From Bacillus sp. NTK074B (lineage in GTDB: Bacteria > Bacillota > Bacilli > Bacillales > Bacillaceae_B), in the NCBI RefSeq assembly GCF_017303375.1, contig NZ_JAFKOH010000009.1, positions 124,001-188,000 of the forward strand: 64,000 bases of DNA. Reading direction: 5' to 3'. Both the position numbers and the translations under genes were made by a program. This document shows, piece by piece, positions 8,285 through 16,858 of this stretch. Below the pieces are notes generated by a model. It saw only the letters and a list, made by a program, of their open reading frames with translations. It searched no databases and was not told where the DNA came from. Numbering within the stretch: the stretch's first letter is position 1; every line of letters starts with the position of its first letter.

Positions 8285-9373
8285 ATGCAGCCTGTTCCGG
8301 ACCGAAGAAAAATATCTCCGTTTCTCGTATTCTTTCTCATCCACTCCATTCAGGTGGGAGGAGGTGTACTTGGATTTCAACGGGTCATTTCAATGAACGC
8401 TGGATACGATGGGTGGATTTCTGTCATTCTTGCGGGTATTTTCACTCATATTATCATGGTGATGATGTATTTCATCTTGAACAAAGTGGATGGAGATCTT
8501 GTATCTGCTCATACTCTGGCTTTTGGAAAATGGATAGGGAATGTATTCAATTTTATATTTGTCATCTACTTCAGCTTATTAGTCATTACCATTTTACGAA
8601 CCTATATCGAAGTATTGCAGGTTTGGATGTACCCGAGATTGAGCACGTTCTTCTTTTCTCTGTTCTTTCTGATACTCGTTTATTATATCGTGAACGGAGG
8701 GGTACGGACGATTACAGGAACGGCTTTTTTCGGTATTGTCCTTCCAAGCTATCTCATTTTGACGTTTGCCTTTACCTTTCAATATTCGGACTTCTGGAAT
8801 GTTCTTCCTGTCTTTGATCATTCGGTTAAGGACCTGTTGATTTCTACAAAGAATATGTCACTGACATATTTGGGCTATGAATCCATTTTGATACTATATC
8901 CCTTTATAAAGGACGCAAAAAAATCACAGAAGTACGCCCATTGGGCTCTATTTACCACTACTACGCTATACACATTGTTAGCGGTCATTTCCTTTGCATT
9001 CTTTAGTCAGAAGCAGCTGGAAAAGACCGTCTGGGCCACCCTTTCCATGTGGAAGATCGTTGAAATGCCATTTGTAGAACGATTCGAATACATCGGGATC
9101 GCCAATTGGTGTCTCATTATCCTTCCCAACACCTGTATTGCCACCTGGTGTGCCAGCAGGATATTAAAACGGATGACACCATTGAGGCACAGGACGTCGT
9201 TACTGATTATATGCATTCTATGCCTTTCCACCCTTACCTTATTCACCGATCGCAAGCAAGTGAATTTCCTGAATGATATTTCGGGACAAATCGGTTTCTA
9301 TATTAACTATTTTTACATACCGGCCCTATTGCTCCTGGTGATCATCATGAAGAAAGTGAGGCATAAACCATGA
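8285..9373 (+). CDS. Spore germinant receptor B subunit (GerB family permease)
   Basis: A 362-residue protein with about ten membrane helices, related to APC-type amino-acid transporters (spore permease family). The start RKISPFLVFFLIHSIQVGGG is typical. GerB subunits bind the nutrient germinant. The ATG at 8285 follows a perfect GGAGGTGATC site. The stop overlaps the C-subunit start by four bases (ATGA), so B and C are translationally coupled. The protein is intact in length. Confidence 0.92.
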   Translation: MQPVPDRRKISPFLVFFLIHSIQVGGGVLGFQRVISMNAGYDGWISVILAGIFTHIIMVMMYFILNKVDGDLVSAHTLAFGKWIGNVFNFIFVIYFSLLVITILRTYIEVLQVWMYPRLSTFFFSLFFLILVYYIVNGGVRTITGTAFFGIVLPSYLILTFAFTFQYSDFWNVLPVFDHSVKDLLISTKNMSLTYLGYESILILYPFIKDAKKSQKYAHWALFTTTTLYTLLAVISFAFFSQKQLEKTVWATLSMWKIVEMPFVERFEYIGIANWCLIILPNTCIATWCASRILKRMTPLRHRTSLLIICILCLSTLTLFTDRKQVNFLNDISGQIGFYINYFYIPALLLLVIIMKKVRHKP

Positions 9374-10476
9374 AAGGTCGTTATTTCATCTTATCCCTTC
9401 TGATATGCACCATGTTCCTGTCAGGGTGTGTGGAGAGAGAAATCATTGATGATTTGTACATTGAGACAGGAAAAGCGTTCGACTATGAAGGAGAGAATAA
9501 GATAAGAGGGACCGCCCTATTTCCCATCTATTTAGCGGACAAGTCGATTCAAAATGGAACACTGTCGGCTGAAGCTTCTTCCACCAGGGAAGTGTTGGAA
9601 AAATTAGAACGAAGGTCACAGCAACCCCTGGTTCGGGGAGGACTTGACATCGTACTGATTGGGGAGGAGCTAGCAAGGAAGGGAATCATTGACATCGGTG
9701 ATTCCCTTCAACGGGATGCAAGTGTCGGGGCACGGCTCTATTTAACCGTTACGGAGGGCGAAGCCGGGGAGCTCATCAAAGGGAATTATGGATTAAGGGG
9801 GAACGGTACATACCTATCGAACCTGATTCACCATAATATCACTCGGAGAGAATTACCCGAAACGAACCTTCACTTGTTCATCTATGACTATTTCCAGGAG
9901 GGACAGACGCCCTACCTTCCTATCTTGAAGCAGCTATCCAATGAAAGTGTCGCCATCACGGGCATTGCGTTATTTGATAAAGATAAAATGGTGGAGAAAA
10001 TCCCTGCTAAAGATATGTTTTTCTTTAAACTTCTGGTGGATAAATTTGCAGAAGGCAGTCACGTGATTAAAATGGGGAAGGAAAAGAGCAAGGGGCATGT
10101 GGAAAAGTCCGTTGAGGCCTCAGTTACAAGTCTTATTTCCAAAAGTAAAATCATCATCAATCACAAAAGCAGTCCCGTCGAAGTGACCGTACGAGTGAAG
10201 ATAAGGGGGATCATCCGGGAATATACCGGTAAGAATTTGACGCCGGACAAAGTGATCGAAGTGGAGAAAGCGATGAAAAAAGATATAGAAGAAAATTGCA
10301 TGAACATGCTGAAGGAATTCCAGGAGCTAGGGATCGATCCTGTAGGCATCGGTCAATACCAAAAGCATGGGATACGAGGGTTTGACTTCAAGGAATGGGA
10401 AGATAGCATCTACCCCCAAGTAAAATTCAAAGTGGACGCCAGGGTCCACATCTTAGAAGCTGGTACGGTAGAATAA
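9370..10476 (+). CDS. Spore germinant receptor C subunit (GerC lipoprotein)
   Basis: A 368-residue lipoprotein with signal peptide and lipobox (MFLSGC, Cys20). Domain features of GerC follow: KAFDYEGENKIRGTALFPIY near the start, LDIVLIGEELARKGI, ARLYLTVTEGEAGELIKG and a C-terminal domain ending in QVKFKVDARVHI. It anchors on the outside of the inner spore membrane and completes the receptor. It overlaps the B-subunit gene by four bases and is followed directly by a terminator. Confidence 0.92.
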   Translation: MKGRYFILSLLICTMFLSGCVEREIIDDLYIETGKAFDYEGENKIRGTALFPIYLADKSIQNGTLSAEASSTREVLEKLERRSQQPLVRGGLDIVLIGEELARKGIIDIGDSLQRDASVGARLYLTVTEGEAGELIKGNYGLRGNGTYLSNLIHHNITRRELPETNLHLFIYDYFQEGQTPYLPILKQLSNESVAITGIALFDKDKMVEKIPAKDMFFFKLLVDKFAEGSHVIKMGKEKSKGHVEKSVEASVTSLISKSKIIINHKSSPVEVTVRVKIRGIIREYTGKNLTPDKVIEVEKAMKKDIEENCMNMLKEFQELGIDPVGIGQYQKHGIRGFDFKEWEDSIYPQVKFKVDARVHILEAGTVE

Positions 10477-10488
10477 CGCATAATGAAT

Positions 10489-10516
10489 GGCTCCCCTCAT
10501 CTGAAGGGAGCCTTTT
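10489..10516 (+). terminator. Terminator of the germinant receptor operon
   Basis: GGCTCCC and GGGAGCC form the stem, followed by TTTT. The T run is short, and the hairpin sits between two converging genes. Confidence 0.7.
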
Positions 10517-10523
10517 ACTATGT

Positions 10524-11561
10524 TCATATGGTTATGACTCGTCCGCTTTCTGCACTTTCTTTACATGCTTCAATTAGTTTGATGACCTGTAAAGCATCCT
10601 CAGGGTCAACGGGAAGCTTGTGGTTTTCTCTTATGGCGCCATAGATACCGAGGTAGAATTGGGTGTAATCCCCTTTTTCAGAAGGAATGACTTGAGATGT
10701 GACTTCTTCCCCTGTGATGGTTGTCAGGACACCCCAGTTTTCTTCCTCTTCCATTCCCCACTGTTTAGAAATAGGATTCTCGCCGGCTTTCAGATCGTCT
10801 TCCTGACGATCCATTCCACTCTTCACAAAGCTTCCTTTAAGTCCATGAACCTGATAGCGAGGTCCCGGATCCAGAACGATGGAACGGGAGTAAAGCTGTA
10901 CCCTCAATAAGTCATATCCAAGGGTAATCAGGAAGTAGTCTTCCGCTTTATCGGGATTTCGTTGGGGTAAAACATCTGCCTGTACCCAATTTGGTGCCCC
11001 AAACAACATGAGGGCCTGGTCCAGGAGATGAGCTCCTAGATCGTACAGCACTCCCGCTCCTTCCATCTTGTTCTCTTTCCACCGGTCTTTAACGGCAGGT
11101 CTGAAACGGTCAAAATGGGCTTCGTATGTATAAAGTTGTCCCAGTGCCTCTTCTTTTAACAACTTCTGGATCGTTAAGAAGTCAGCATCCCAGCGCCGAT
11201 TATGGAAGACAGAGAGATGCAGGCCTTTTTCCTTTGCTAAAGCCAGAAGCTCTTCCCCATCCTTGCTGTTCGTTACAAATGGCTTCTCTACGACGACGTG
11301 CTTGCCTGATAATAACGATTGCTTAATCATGCTGTAGTGAAGGTGATTTGGAGTCGTGATGACCACTAATTCGTTATCTTTCTGAAGCAAGTCATCAAGT
11401 GTTGACACGACGGTCGCCCCTTCGATGTCCTTCAATACTTTATCCTGATTGGAAGAAAGGACCGCTTCGATCTGAAATTCCTTTAAGTGAGATAGTAAAG
11501 GACGATGAAAGCTTTGTCCTGAAAAACCATATCCTGCTAAACCAACTTTAATGGGCTGCAT
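10524..11561 (-). CDS. Gfo/Idh/MocA-family NAD(P)-dependent oxidoreductase
   Basis: A 345-residue dehydrogenase. The N-terminal Rossmann fold has VGLAGYGFSGQSFH, followed by the family lysine in HVVVEKPFVT and the substrate-domain motif SVFHNRRWDADFLTIQ. YDLGAHLLDQALMLFG carries the conserved histidine. It is close to the YvaA/IolW (scyllo-inositol dehydrogenase) and YdgJ group, so a polyol or sugar substrate is likely. The start is placed at ATG 11561, with AAGGTGA 5 bases upstream; the seven codons before it contain that site and are probably untranslated. It is a single gene, divergent from the thioredoxin gene. Confidence 0.82.
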   Translation of the reverse strand: MQPIKVGLAGYGFSGQSFHRPLLSHLKEFQIEAVLSSNQDKVLKDIEGATVVSTLDDLLQKDNELVVITTPNHLHYSMIKQSLLSGKHVVVEKPFVTNSKDGEELLALAKEKGLHLSVFHNRRWDADFLTIQKLLKEEALGQLYTYEAHFDRFRPAVKDRWKENKMEGAGVLYDLGAHLLDQALMLFGAPNWVQADVLPQRNPDKAEDYFLITLGYDLLRVQLYSRSIVLDPGPRYQVHGLKGSFVKSGMDRQEDDLKAGENPISKQWGMEEEENWGVLTTITGEEVTSQVIPSEKGDYTQFYLGIYGAIRENHKLPVDPEDALQVIKLIEACKESAESGRVITI

Positions 11562-11685
11562 AATGTCACCTTTTTCTTTCAAAATGTATCCCTATATTAT
11601 CATGTACAAGATCGGACGAAAAATGATTCGTTTTACAAGGGGGCAGGATTTTGTATAAAATAAGGGGAAAAGGGAGGTTATCATC

Positions 11686-12000
11686 ATGCAATCAATCAAA
11701 AATAAAGAAACCTTTGACGATCTAATCGGTTCAACAGAGCCTGTCATCGTGAAATTCCATGCGGACTGGTGCCCGGACTGCCGTCGCATGGACATGTTCA
11801 TTGATGAAATCATGGAAGAGTTCAATCAATATAAATGGTATGACATCAATAAGGACGAATTTCCGGAAATCGCCGAAAAATATGACGTCATGGGCATTCC
11901 TAGTCTGCTGGTATACAGAAACGGCGAAAAAATCGCTCACCTGCACAGCGCCAATGCCAAATCACCAGAACAAGTGACAGAATTCCTGAACACACTATAA
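11686..12000 (+). CDS. Thioredoxin-family protein
   Basis: A 104-residue cytoplasmic thioredoxin fold with active site WCPDC (Cys29 and Cys32) and the cis-proline motif GIPSLLVYRNG. The Pro-Asp between the cysteines differs from the Gly-Pro of general thioredoxins and suggests a dedicated disulfide reductant or YtpP-like protein. The ATG follows GGGAGG by 8 bases. It stands alone and ends at a strong terminator. The redox partner is unknown. Confidence 0.85.
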   Translation: MQSIKNKETFDDLIGSTEPVIVKFHADWCPDCRRMDMFIDEIMEEFNQYKWYDINKDEFPEIAEKYDVMGIPSLLVYRNGEKIAHLHSANAKSPEQVTEFLNTL

Positions 12001-12003
12001 TGT

Positions 12004-12041
12004 AAAGGTCCGTCCCTCTTTATAGAGAGGGACGGACCTTT
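12004..12041 (+). terminator. Terminator built from the GGGACGGACCT repeat
   Basis: AAAGGTCCGTCCCTCT and its complement form a 16-bp stem with a short loop. The same motif recurs at 32736-32868 and elsewhere in the window. It lies between two converging genes and can act on both strands. Confidence 0.8.
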
Positions 12042-12057
12042 GTTGTTTCCCTTATCT

Positions 12058-13446
12058 TCAATATATATTTCCCTTTCCATCTACATATATCGTTTGAACC
12101 ATCGTTCGCTGGAAGTTTTGTCCTTGCATCGTTTTTCCTTCCAGGTCTGTGGTGATGTTGTGAATTCCTTCTTCAAAGTCCGCTAACGGGAGAGATGAAA
12201 GTTCTTCAGACGTAATGAGTGTTGACGTTTTCTTCCCGCTTTTCATGGGGATATGATGAATTGTATAGGTCTTCCTCACAGTAGGATCCCCCACAGCCAA
12301 ACTTCCCGCAGCATCACTCATTCCAATTTTATAAAAAAGGATGCTTACCATATAGTGTTCTCTTTGAGTCGATCTCGCCTTCACTTCCCATTTCCCTGAA
12401 ACGGGTCGTGAAAGAAGGATGGAATGATGATATGCGCCAGGAAAATACCCTGTAGCATCTTCAGAGAGACTCCACTGCTTGAAGACTCCACCGTCGGGAC
12501 CTACCAGTTCATACATCGTATCCCGACGGTCACTGATCCAGTCGACCGTGATACTTTCCACCCCTTCCTCAACGGAGAAACGCTCCCTTATAACCCCTTC
12601 ATATTCTCCTCCCCTGTGAAGGACCGACGTTTCTCCTGCCGGGGGCATTTCGTTCACCTCTGCATATGGAACAGACGCTACTTTTTCTGTGTATAGATTC
12701 TTTAAATAAGGATAAATCTTGCTCCCTATTTTGATCGTGGTGTGTGTCCAATCTTCAACCGCCACTTCATTGGCATAAGGAAGCCTTGAGCTTTTCACCA
12801 GTACGGCACCGTCGCTTTGGCCGAACCTGCTTAAGTACAGGCCTCCCCAAAATAATTCTGAATTGAAACCGCCCCATCCTGTGCCCCCGAAGGTATAGAA
12901 TGGGACACACCCGGCCATTTCACGCCCATCTGTCTCTGCCCGGAAACCTTTCATATATCCTGTTTGCAATGAAAAGACGGCAGGTGTCTTACTCTTTAAT
13001 GCATCCGTCAGCCACCCTGCCCATTTACTGAAGGCAAGGTCTGCAAGCTCAGATCCATGATGGGGACTCGAGAGGGTGATGACCCTTTCGATATAGGAAG
13101 AAGCTCCATAATGCACCAATGCTGATTGGATGTCGATTCCACCTTTACTATGACTCACAACGACAATCTTTTCATTGAAGTATTCATGCATCTCCCTGAG
13201 CTTCGCAGCCAGTAATTCACCATTTCTCCACATATCTTTGTCAGGATGCAAGTCGATGAACACCGATTGATAACCAGCTCCACGGGTGATTGGAAGCATA
13301 TCGTTACCCGAAAACCACGTCTCTGATGATGTATGAATTCCATGTATAAATAAAATCGGGAACCCATTTGTATTCACTGCTTCTTCGTCTACGAACCAAT
13401 TACCGGGTTTTCCTGTCTCCAGCTGTCTCACCTGTTTCTCCTGCAC
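12058..13446 (-). CDS. Alpha/beta hydrolase, lipase-like
   Basis: A 462-residue protein. The first 250 residues look like an alpha/beta hydrolase: ILFIHGIHTSSETWF supplies the oxyanion loop, VVSHSKGGIDIQSAL contains the nucleophile elbow (Ser in SHSKG), and TLSSPHHGSELADLA is typical of secreted lipases and cell-surface esterases. The last 200 residues form a beta-rich region of unknown role. No signal peptide is visible. The start is GTG at 13446, preceded by GGGAGGGAAGGG. It stands alone. The fold is well supported; the substrate is unknown. Confidence 0.72.
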   Translation of the reverse strand: MQEKQVRQLETGKPGNWFVDEEAVNTNGFPILFIHGIHTSSETWFSGNDMLPITRGAGYQSVFIDLHPDKDMWRNGELLAAKLREMHEYFNEKIVVVSHSKGGIDIQSALVHYGASSYIERVITLSSPHHGSELADLAFSKWAGWLTDALKSKTPAVFSLQTGYMKGFRAETDGREMAGCVPFYTFGGTGWGGFNSELFWGGLYLSRFGQSDGAVLVKSSRLPYANEVAVEDWTHTTIKIGSKIYPYLKNLYTEKVASVPYAEVNEMPPAGETSVLHRGGEYEGVIRERFSVEEGVESITVDWISDRRDTMYELVGPDGGVFKQWSLSEDATGYFPGAYHHSILLSRPVSGKWEVKARSTQREHYMVSILFYKIGMSDAAGSLAVGDPTVRKTYTIHHIPMKSGKKTSTLITSEELSSLPLADFEEGIHNITTDLEGKTMQGQNFQRTMVQTIYVDGKGNIY

Positions 13447-13620
13447 AACCCTTCCCTCCCTTTATAAAGAAGTTCTTTCCTTCATTATCGTTTAGTAGCG
13501 ATACATTTTCATTATGATTGTTAAATACAGGAAGAAAGACACATATTCTTCAAAAATTTGAATAGTCCCCATGTCCTTATGGAAAACTAATCATCATCCT
13601 ACTCAATTGGAGGGATTCTT

Positions 13621-13761
13621 ATGACAAAGAAAAACAATCGGGGAAGCGAGAACCAAAACTCACCGAAACGCGGTACGACAGAGTTCGCAAATGAAATCAC
13701 AAGCGGGGACAACAGCAAGGGAAATAAGCACAATAAAGATCAGAAAAATAAAACGAAATAG
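13621..13761 (+). CDS. Small hydrophilic spore-type protein, possibly gamma-SASP-like
   Basis: A 46-residue ORF beginning MTKKNNRGSENQNSPKRG, followed by TTEFANEITSGDN and a Lys/Asn/Gln-rich tail. TTEFANEI recalls the GTEFASET repeat of gamma-type small acid-soluble spore proteins, here present once. Composition (Asn, Lys, Gln, no aromatic core) also fits a forespore storage protein. GGAGGG lies 6 bases before the ATG and a strong terminator follows by one base, so this is a real gene. SspH is encoded 300 bases downstream. The class is an inference from one motif. Confidence 0.6.
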   Translation: MTKKNNRGSENQNSPKRGTTEFANEITSGDNSKGNKHNKDQKNKTK

Positions 13762-13762
13762 C

Positions 13763-13796
13763 AAAAACCTGCCTGATTCGTTTCAGGCAGGTTTTT
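13763..13796. terminator. Bidirectional terminator
   Basis: AAAAACCTGCCTGA pairs with TCAGGCAGGTTTTT, giving A and T runs on both sides. It serves the small gene upstream on the plus strand and the small gene 13812-13964 on the minus strand. Confidence 0.9.
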
Positions 13797-13811
13797 ACTT
13801 TGAAAAAGGGG

Positions 13812-13964
13812 TCACTCTTCTTCCTTTGAGATATTCACTGGGATCATATTGGATTCAACATGTATGTGACTTTGGTCGGCTTCCCTATCATCGCCACCAT
13901 TTAATCGTTCGTTTAACTCCATATTGGCTTCTGTTGCCGACAGTCTCTCTTCCTTCTTTTTCAT
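13812..13964 (-). CDS. Small acidic protein of unknown function
   Basis: A 50-residue ORF, MKKKEERLSATEANMELNER followed by LNGGDDREADQSHIHVESNM and a short end ISKEEE. AAAGGATG precedes the ATG and the gene ends at the shared bidirectional terminator, which argues that it is expressed. The protein is highly charged with no hydrophobic core. It lies between two small spore-type genes, so sporulation expression is possible. I do not recognise the family. Confidence 0.5.
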   Translation of the reverse strand: MKKKEERLSATEANMELNERLNGGDDREADQSHIHVESNMIPVNISKEEE

Positions 13965-14073
13965 ATCATCATCCTTTCACTATTAGAGTATCAATTCTCC
14001 ATTGGAATTATGCGGTCATGGTTCTACCTAATTGGGACACACTAATCAATGAAAAACGTAGGAGGAATGAAAT

Positions 14074-14253
14074 ATGGACCAAAATCGAGTCAAACAGATC
14101 TTATCTTCATCAGCTGACATCCAAGTCAAATACAAGGATACATCCGTTTGGATTGACTCTGTATCAGAAGACGGAAAAACGGCTGTTGTGCACCTTCGAG
14201 GGCCGCTTGAGGAACGTTCAGAAGTAAGTATTTCTGATTTAGAAGAGGTCTAA
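14074..14253 (+). CDS. sspH: Small acid-soluble spore protein H
   Basis: A 59-residue protein, MDQNRVKQILSSSADIQVKY then VWIDSVSEDGKTAVVHL, matching the SspH (SASP H-type) family in length and order of motifs. These minor SASPs are made in the forespore under SigG and stored in the spore core. GGAGGA lies 7 bases before the ATG. A GC-rich terminator follows. Confidence 0.9.
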   Translation: MDQNRVKQILSSSADIQVKYKDTSVWIDSVSEDGKTAVVHLRGPLEERSEVSISDLEEV

Positions 14254-14261
14254 GAAGAATA

Positions 14262-14300
14262 GACCACGCCGGGGACGTCACGCCCCCGCGTGGTCTTCAT
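14262..14300 (+). terminator. Terminator between sspH and phoA
   Basis: GACCACGC and GCGTGGTC enclose an inner GGGG/CCCC pairing. The following bases are T-rich. It lies between two converging genes. Confidence 0.75.
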
Positions 14301-14302
14301 TA

Positions 14303-15682
14303 TTATTTCTTGTCTTTGATTTTCCCTTTGTTCTTCAATAGTTCAAAAATTTGGTTCGCCTGATCTGTATTATCGATCAAACCGGCAAATTTCTCTTTTT
14401 GAGGGCCGAACGCGTACACAGGAACGTCGTCACCTGTATGTCCACCTGTTGTCCAGCCGGTACCTGAACGCGTATCAAAGATTTTCTCAATCGCGTTATC
14501 GATTTCCGTTTGATCGCCTTTTTCAGCCGCCTTTTTCACAGAAGCAATCTCTTCAGGCGTCAGTTCAAGGTCGATGTTGTTCGCAAGTGTTTCTTCAACC
14601 GATGCACCGTTCACAATTTGTTCTGCCATGTAGTCAGGTGTATGCTTAGCAGCCTGGATTGGAGCCGGATCCCAGTTGTATTCACCGTCAGAACCGATTG
14701 AGATACCACCCGTTGAATGGTCAGCTGTGACAATCACCAATGTTTCACCATTTTCCTTGGCAAAATCTCTTACTTTCTCAAATGCTTGTTCAAAGTCTCT
14801 CATCTCACTCATGGCACCGACTACATCATTATCATGTCCGGCCCAGTCAATCTGACTGCCTTCCACCATCAGGAAGAATCCATCTTTATTGCCTTTTAAG
14901 CGATCAAGGGCAGCTGTCGTCATATCCGCTAAGCTCGGTTGCTTCTCATCGCGGTCAATCATCTTGTCCATTCCGGATTCAGCAAATAGTCCAAGAATTT
15001 GATCATGATCATCTTTTTTAAGCTCTTCAGCTGATTTTACATAGCTGTATCCGTCTTTCTTGAACTGTTCTGCAATATTACGATCATCACGCTCGAAGAA
15101 ATCCGTTCCTCCACCCAGCATGACGTCAATCTTATGCTTGCCGTTGATCATTTCATCATAATAATCGTTTGCAATCGCATCTTCACTCTTACGGGATTCT
15201 TCATGTGCTCCGTAAGATGCCGGGGTAGCATGTGTGATTTCTGACGTAGCTACAATCCCTGTAGACATGCCGTTTTCTTTCGCCTGTTCCAATACCGTTT
15301 TTACATTTGATTTATCATTATCCACTGCAATCGCATTATTGTATGTTTTCACTCCACCGCTCATGGCTGTCGCGGCAGCTGCAGAGTCTGTTACATTTTC
15401 TTTTTCATCTTCCGGATACGTCGTTTGCAGTCCGACAAGGTAAGGGTCAAATGCCGTCTTCTCCATTTCCACTGTATCAGGATTATCATTCATATAACGA
15501 AGGGCGGTTGTGTAAGGTACACCCATGCCATCACCGATCATAAAGATGACATTTTTTGCTTTGCCGTTCTTCGATTCCTTCGCACTTGCTTCTGTGTCGT
15601 CCTGATTCATTCCTATAATACTCCCAAGAGCCAAAGTGGAAACCACCGCTAACGGAAGGATCTTCTTCATTGATTTCTTCAT
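14303..15682 (-). CDS. phoA: Secreted alkaline phosphatase
   Basis: A 459-residue alkaline phosphatase. Residues 1 to about 33 are a signal peptide (MKKSMKKILPLAVVSTLALG, AxA-like site near TEASA). The catalytic domain has VIFMIGDGMG (metal ligand Asp51), VTDSAAAATA with nucleophile Ser100, VEGSQIDWAGHDND, VIVTADHSTGG and TGGHTGDDVPV, so all metal and catalytic motifs are present. It releases phosphate from phosphomonoesters outside the cell. A PhoP-type box upstream indicates induction by phosphate starvation. The length is normal for B. subtilis PhoA/PhoB relatives. Confidence 0.93.
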   Translation of the reverse strand: MKKSMKKILPLAVVSTLALGSIIGMNQDDTEASAKESKNGKAKNVIFMIGDGMGVPYTTALRYMNDNPDTVEMEKTAFDPYLVGLQTTYPEDEKENVTDSAAAATAMSGGVKTYNNAIAVDNDKSNVKTVLEQAKENGMSTGIVATSEITHATPASYGAHEESRKSEDAIANDYYDEMINGKHKIDVMLGGGTDFFERDDRNIAEQFKKDGYSYVKSAEELKKDDHDQILGLFAESGMDKMIDRDEKQPSLADMTTAALDRLKGNKDGFFLMVEGSQIDWAGHDNDVVGAMSEMRDFEQAFEKVRDFAKENGETLVIVTADHSTGGISIGSDGEYNWDPAPIQAAKHTPDYMAEQIVNGASVEETLANNIDLELTPEEIASVKKAAEKGDQTEIDNAIEKIFDTRSGTGWTTGGHTGDDVPVYAFGPQKEKFAGLIDNTDQANQIFELLKNKGKIKDKK

Positions 15683-15754
15683 TTTCCCTACCTCCTATAA
15701 TTCGTGGTACATGTAGAAGGATAAGGGTTAAATATGAAGAAGTATTTTCAAAAC

Positions 15755-15782
15755 GAATACAGGAGTGTAAAGCTTATGTAAA
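15755..15782 (-). promoter_or_regulatory. Pho box of alkaline phosphatase
   Basis: Read on the minus strand: TTTACA, 5 bases, TTTACA, 5 bases, GTATTC. Direct TT(A/C/T)ACA repeats with exactly 5-base gaps are the binding pattern of PhoP in Bacillus. The third unit is degenerate. The site lies 73-100 bases upstream of the start codon. Confidence 0.75.
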
Positions 15783-15822
15783 ATTGAAAAAAACAGGTAT
15801 TAAGTCACCTGTTTTATCAATG

Positions 15823-16680
15823 TTATTCTCTTATAAGGGGAAGCGTACAGCAACGGAATGATCCACCTGATTTGATGATCTCTGAAAGATCAAGTTCGAT
15901 CACCTCAAACCCTTTCGCTCTGATCCGTTCATTAAGACCTGGATTTTGGGTGAGACTGATGATTTTCCCGTCGCCGATTGCCAACACATTCGGTCCCATT
16001 TGGAATTGTTCATCATCTGTCACCGTGATGATATTGTATTGCCTCTTGATGGTCTCGAGATCCTCCTTTGAAAACGCCGGTGGATACACAAGTGCCCATT
16101 CACTTGAAATGATGGTGAACACGCAATCCAGATGAAGAATGTCTTCTCTTAAAGGCAATTCGTGAACGTTGTAAGGTGTAAGCTGATTTCGTAACGATTG
16201 AATTGCCAGCTGATTGGTCCGTCCGCTCACCCCGATCCAAATATTCTCCCCATCAACGAGTACATCCCCTCCCTCGATGGAATGAAGGAGTTCACTATAC
16301 GATACTTCATTCGTGTCAAGCCAACTCTTGAGCGTTTCCACTTCTCCCTTCCTGACATCCGTATTCATCGATGCGACGAAGAACCGGTCATGGATCGTGA
16401 ATCCGATATCCCTTGTGAATACCTGCTCATTCAATTCCGGCGATGGCGTGAGGTGAATCACTTCAGCACCATGCCTCTCTAATGTTTCAACGAATAGTTT
16501 ATGCTGCGAAACAGCCTTATCTATATTTATATTTTCTTGCAGAAAATGCTTCTGTGTCTCATTTATGATTTCATTTATCTGCATATTCTCTGGTGATACA
16601 ACTACGACTTTTTTCAACTTTCCATACTCATTGGTACAATTCGTTTTAGACTTTGGAACCAACGGGGAATTTAAGCTCAT
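15823..16680 (-). CDS. DDAH-like guanidino hydrolase
   Basis: A 285-residue enzyme of the amidinotransferase/dimethylarginine dimethylaminohydrolase superfamily. Key motifs are VFTRDIGFTI, SIEGGDVLVDGENIWIG, LHLDCVFTII and the C-terminal catalytic cysteine in GGSFRCCTLP. Such enzymes cleave methylated arginine or related guanidines to citrulline plus amine. The start is ATG 16680, with GGAGGG 9 bases before; five further in-frame codons upstream include this site and are probably untranslated. It stands alone between terminators. A second superfamily member lies at 45968-46915. The exact substrate is unknown. Confidence 0.8.
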   Translation of the reverse strand: MSLNSPLVPKSKTNCTNEYGKLKKVVVVSPENMQINEIINETQKHFLQENINIDKAVSQHKLFVETLERHGAEVIHLTPSPELNEQVFTRDIGFTIHDRFFVASMNTDVRKGEVETLKSWLDTNEVSYSELLHSIEGGDVLVDGENIWIGVSGRTNQLAIQSLRNQLTPYNVHELPLREDILHLDCVFTIISSEWALVYPPAFSKEDLETIKRQYNIITVTDDEQFQMGPNVLAIGDGKIISLTQNPGLNERIRAKGFEVIELDLSEIIKSGGSFRCCTLPLIRE

Positions 16681-16826
16681 CTTTACGCCCTCCAATTATC
16701 TACTCTTAAAACCTGCTTTTCCCTGTTATTATGATGATAAAACTTCCTTTTTATAAGTTATGCTGTAAAAGCCTAAACAGAGACGCCGGGCATCATGCTT
16801 TGGTGAAATAAGGGCGTTTGTCCATT

Positions 16827-16857
16827 AAAAAAGGCATGCAGCTGCACGCCTTTTTTT
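16827..16857 (-). terminator. Terminator of the acyl-CoA ligase gene
   Basis: AAAAAAGGC and GCCTTTTTT flank the near-palindrome TGCAGCTGCA. T runs exist on both strands. It lies directly after the ligase stop codon. Confidence 0.85.
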
Positions 16858-16858
16858 A

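Noticed and set aside
13691-14227. 178-residue plus-strand ORF through the small-gene region
   Set aside because: It runs out of frame across two real small genes, a terminator and sspH and has no ribosome site.
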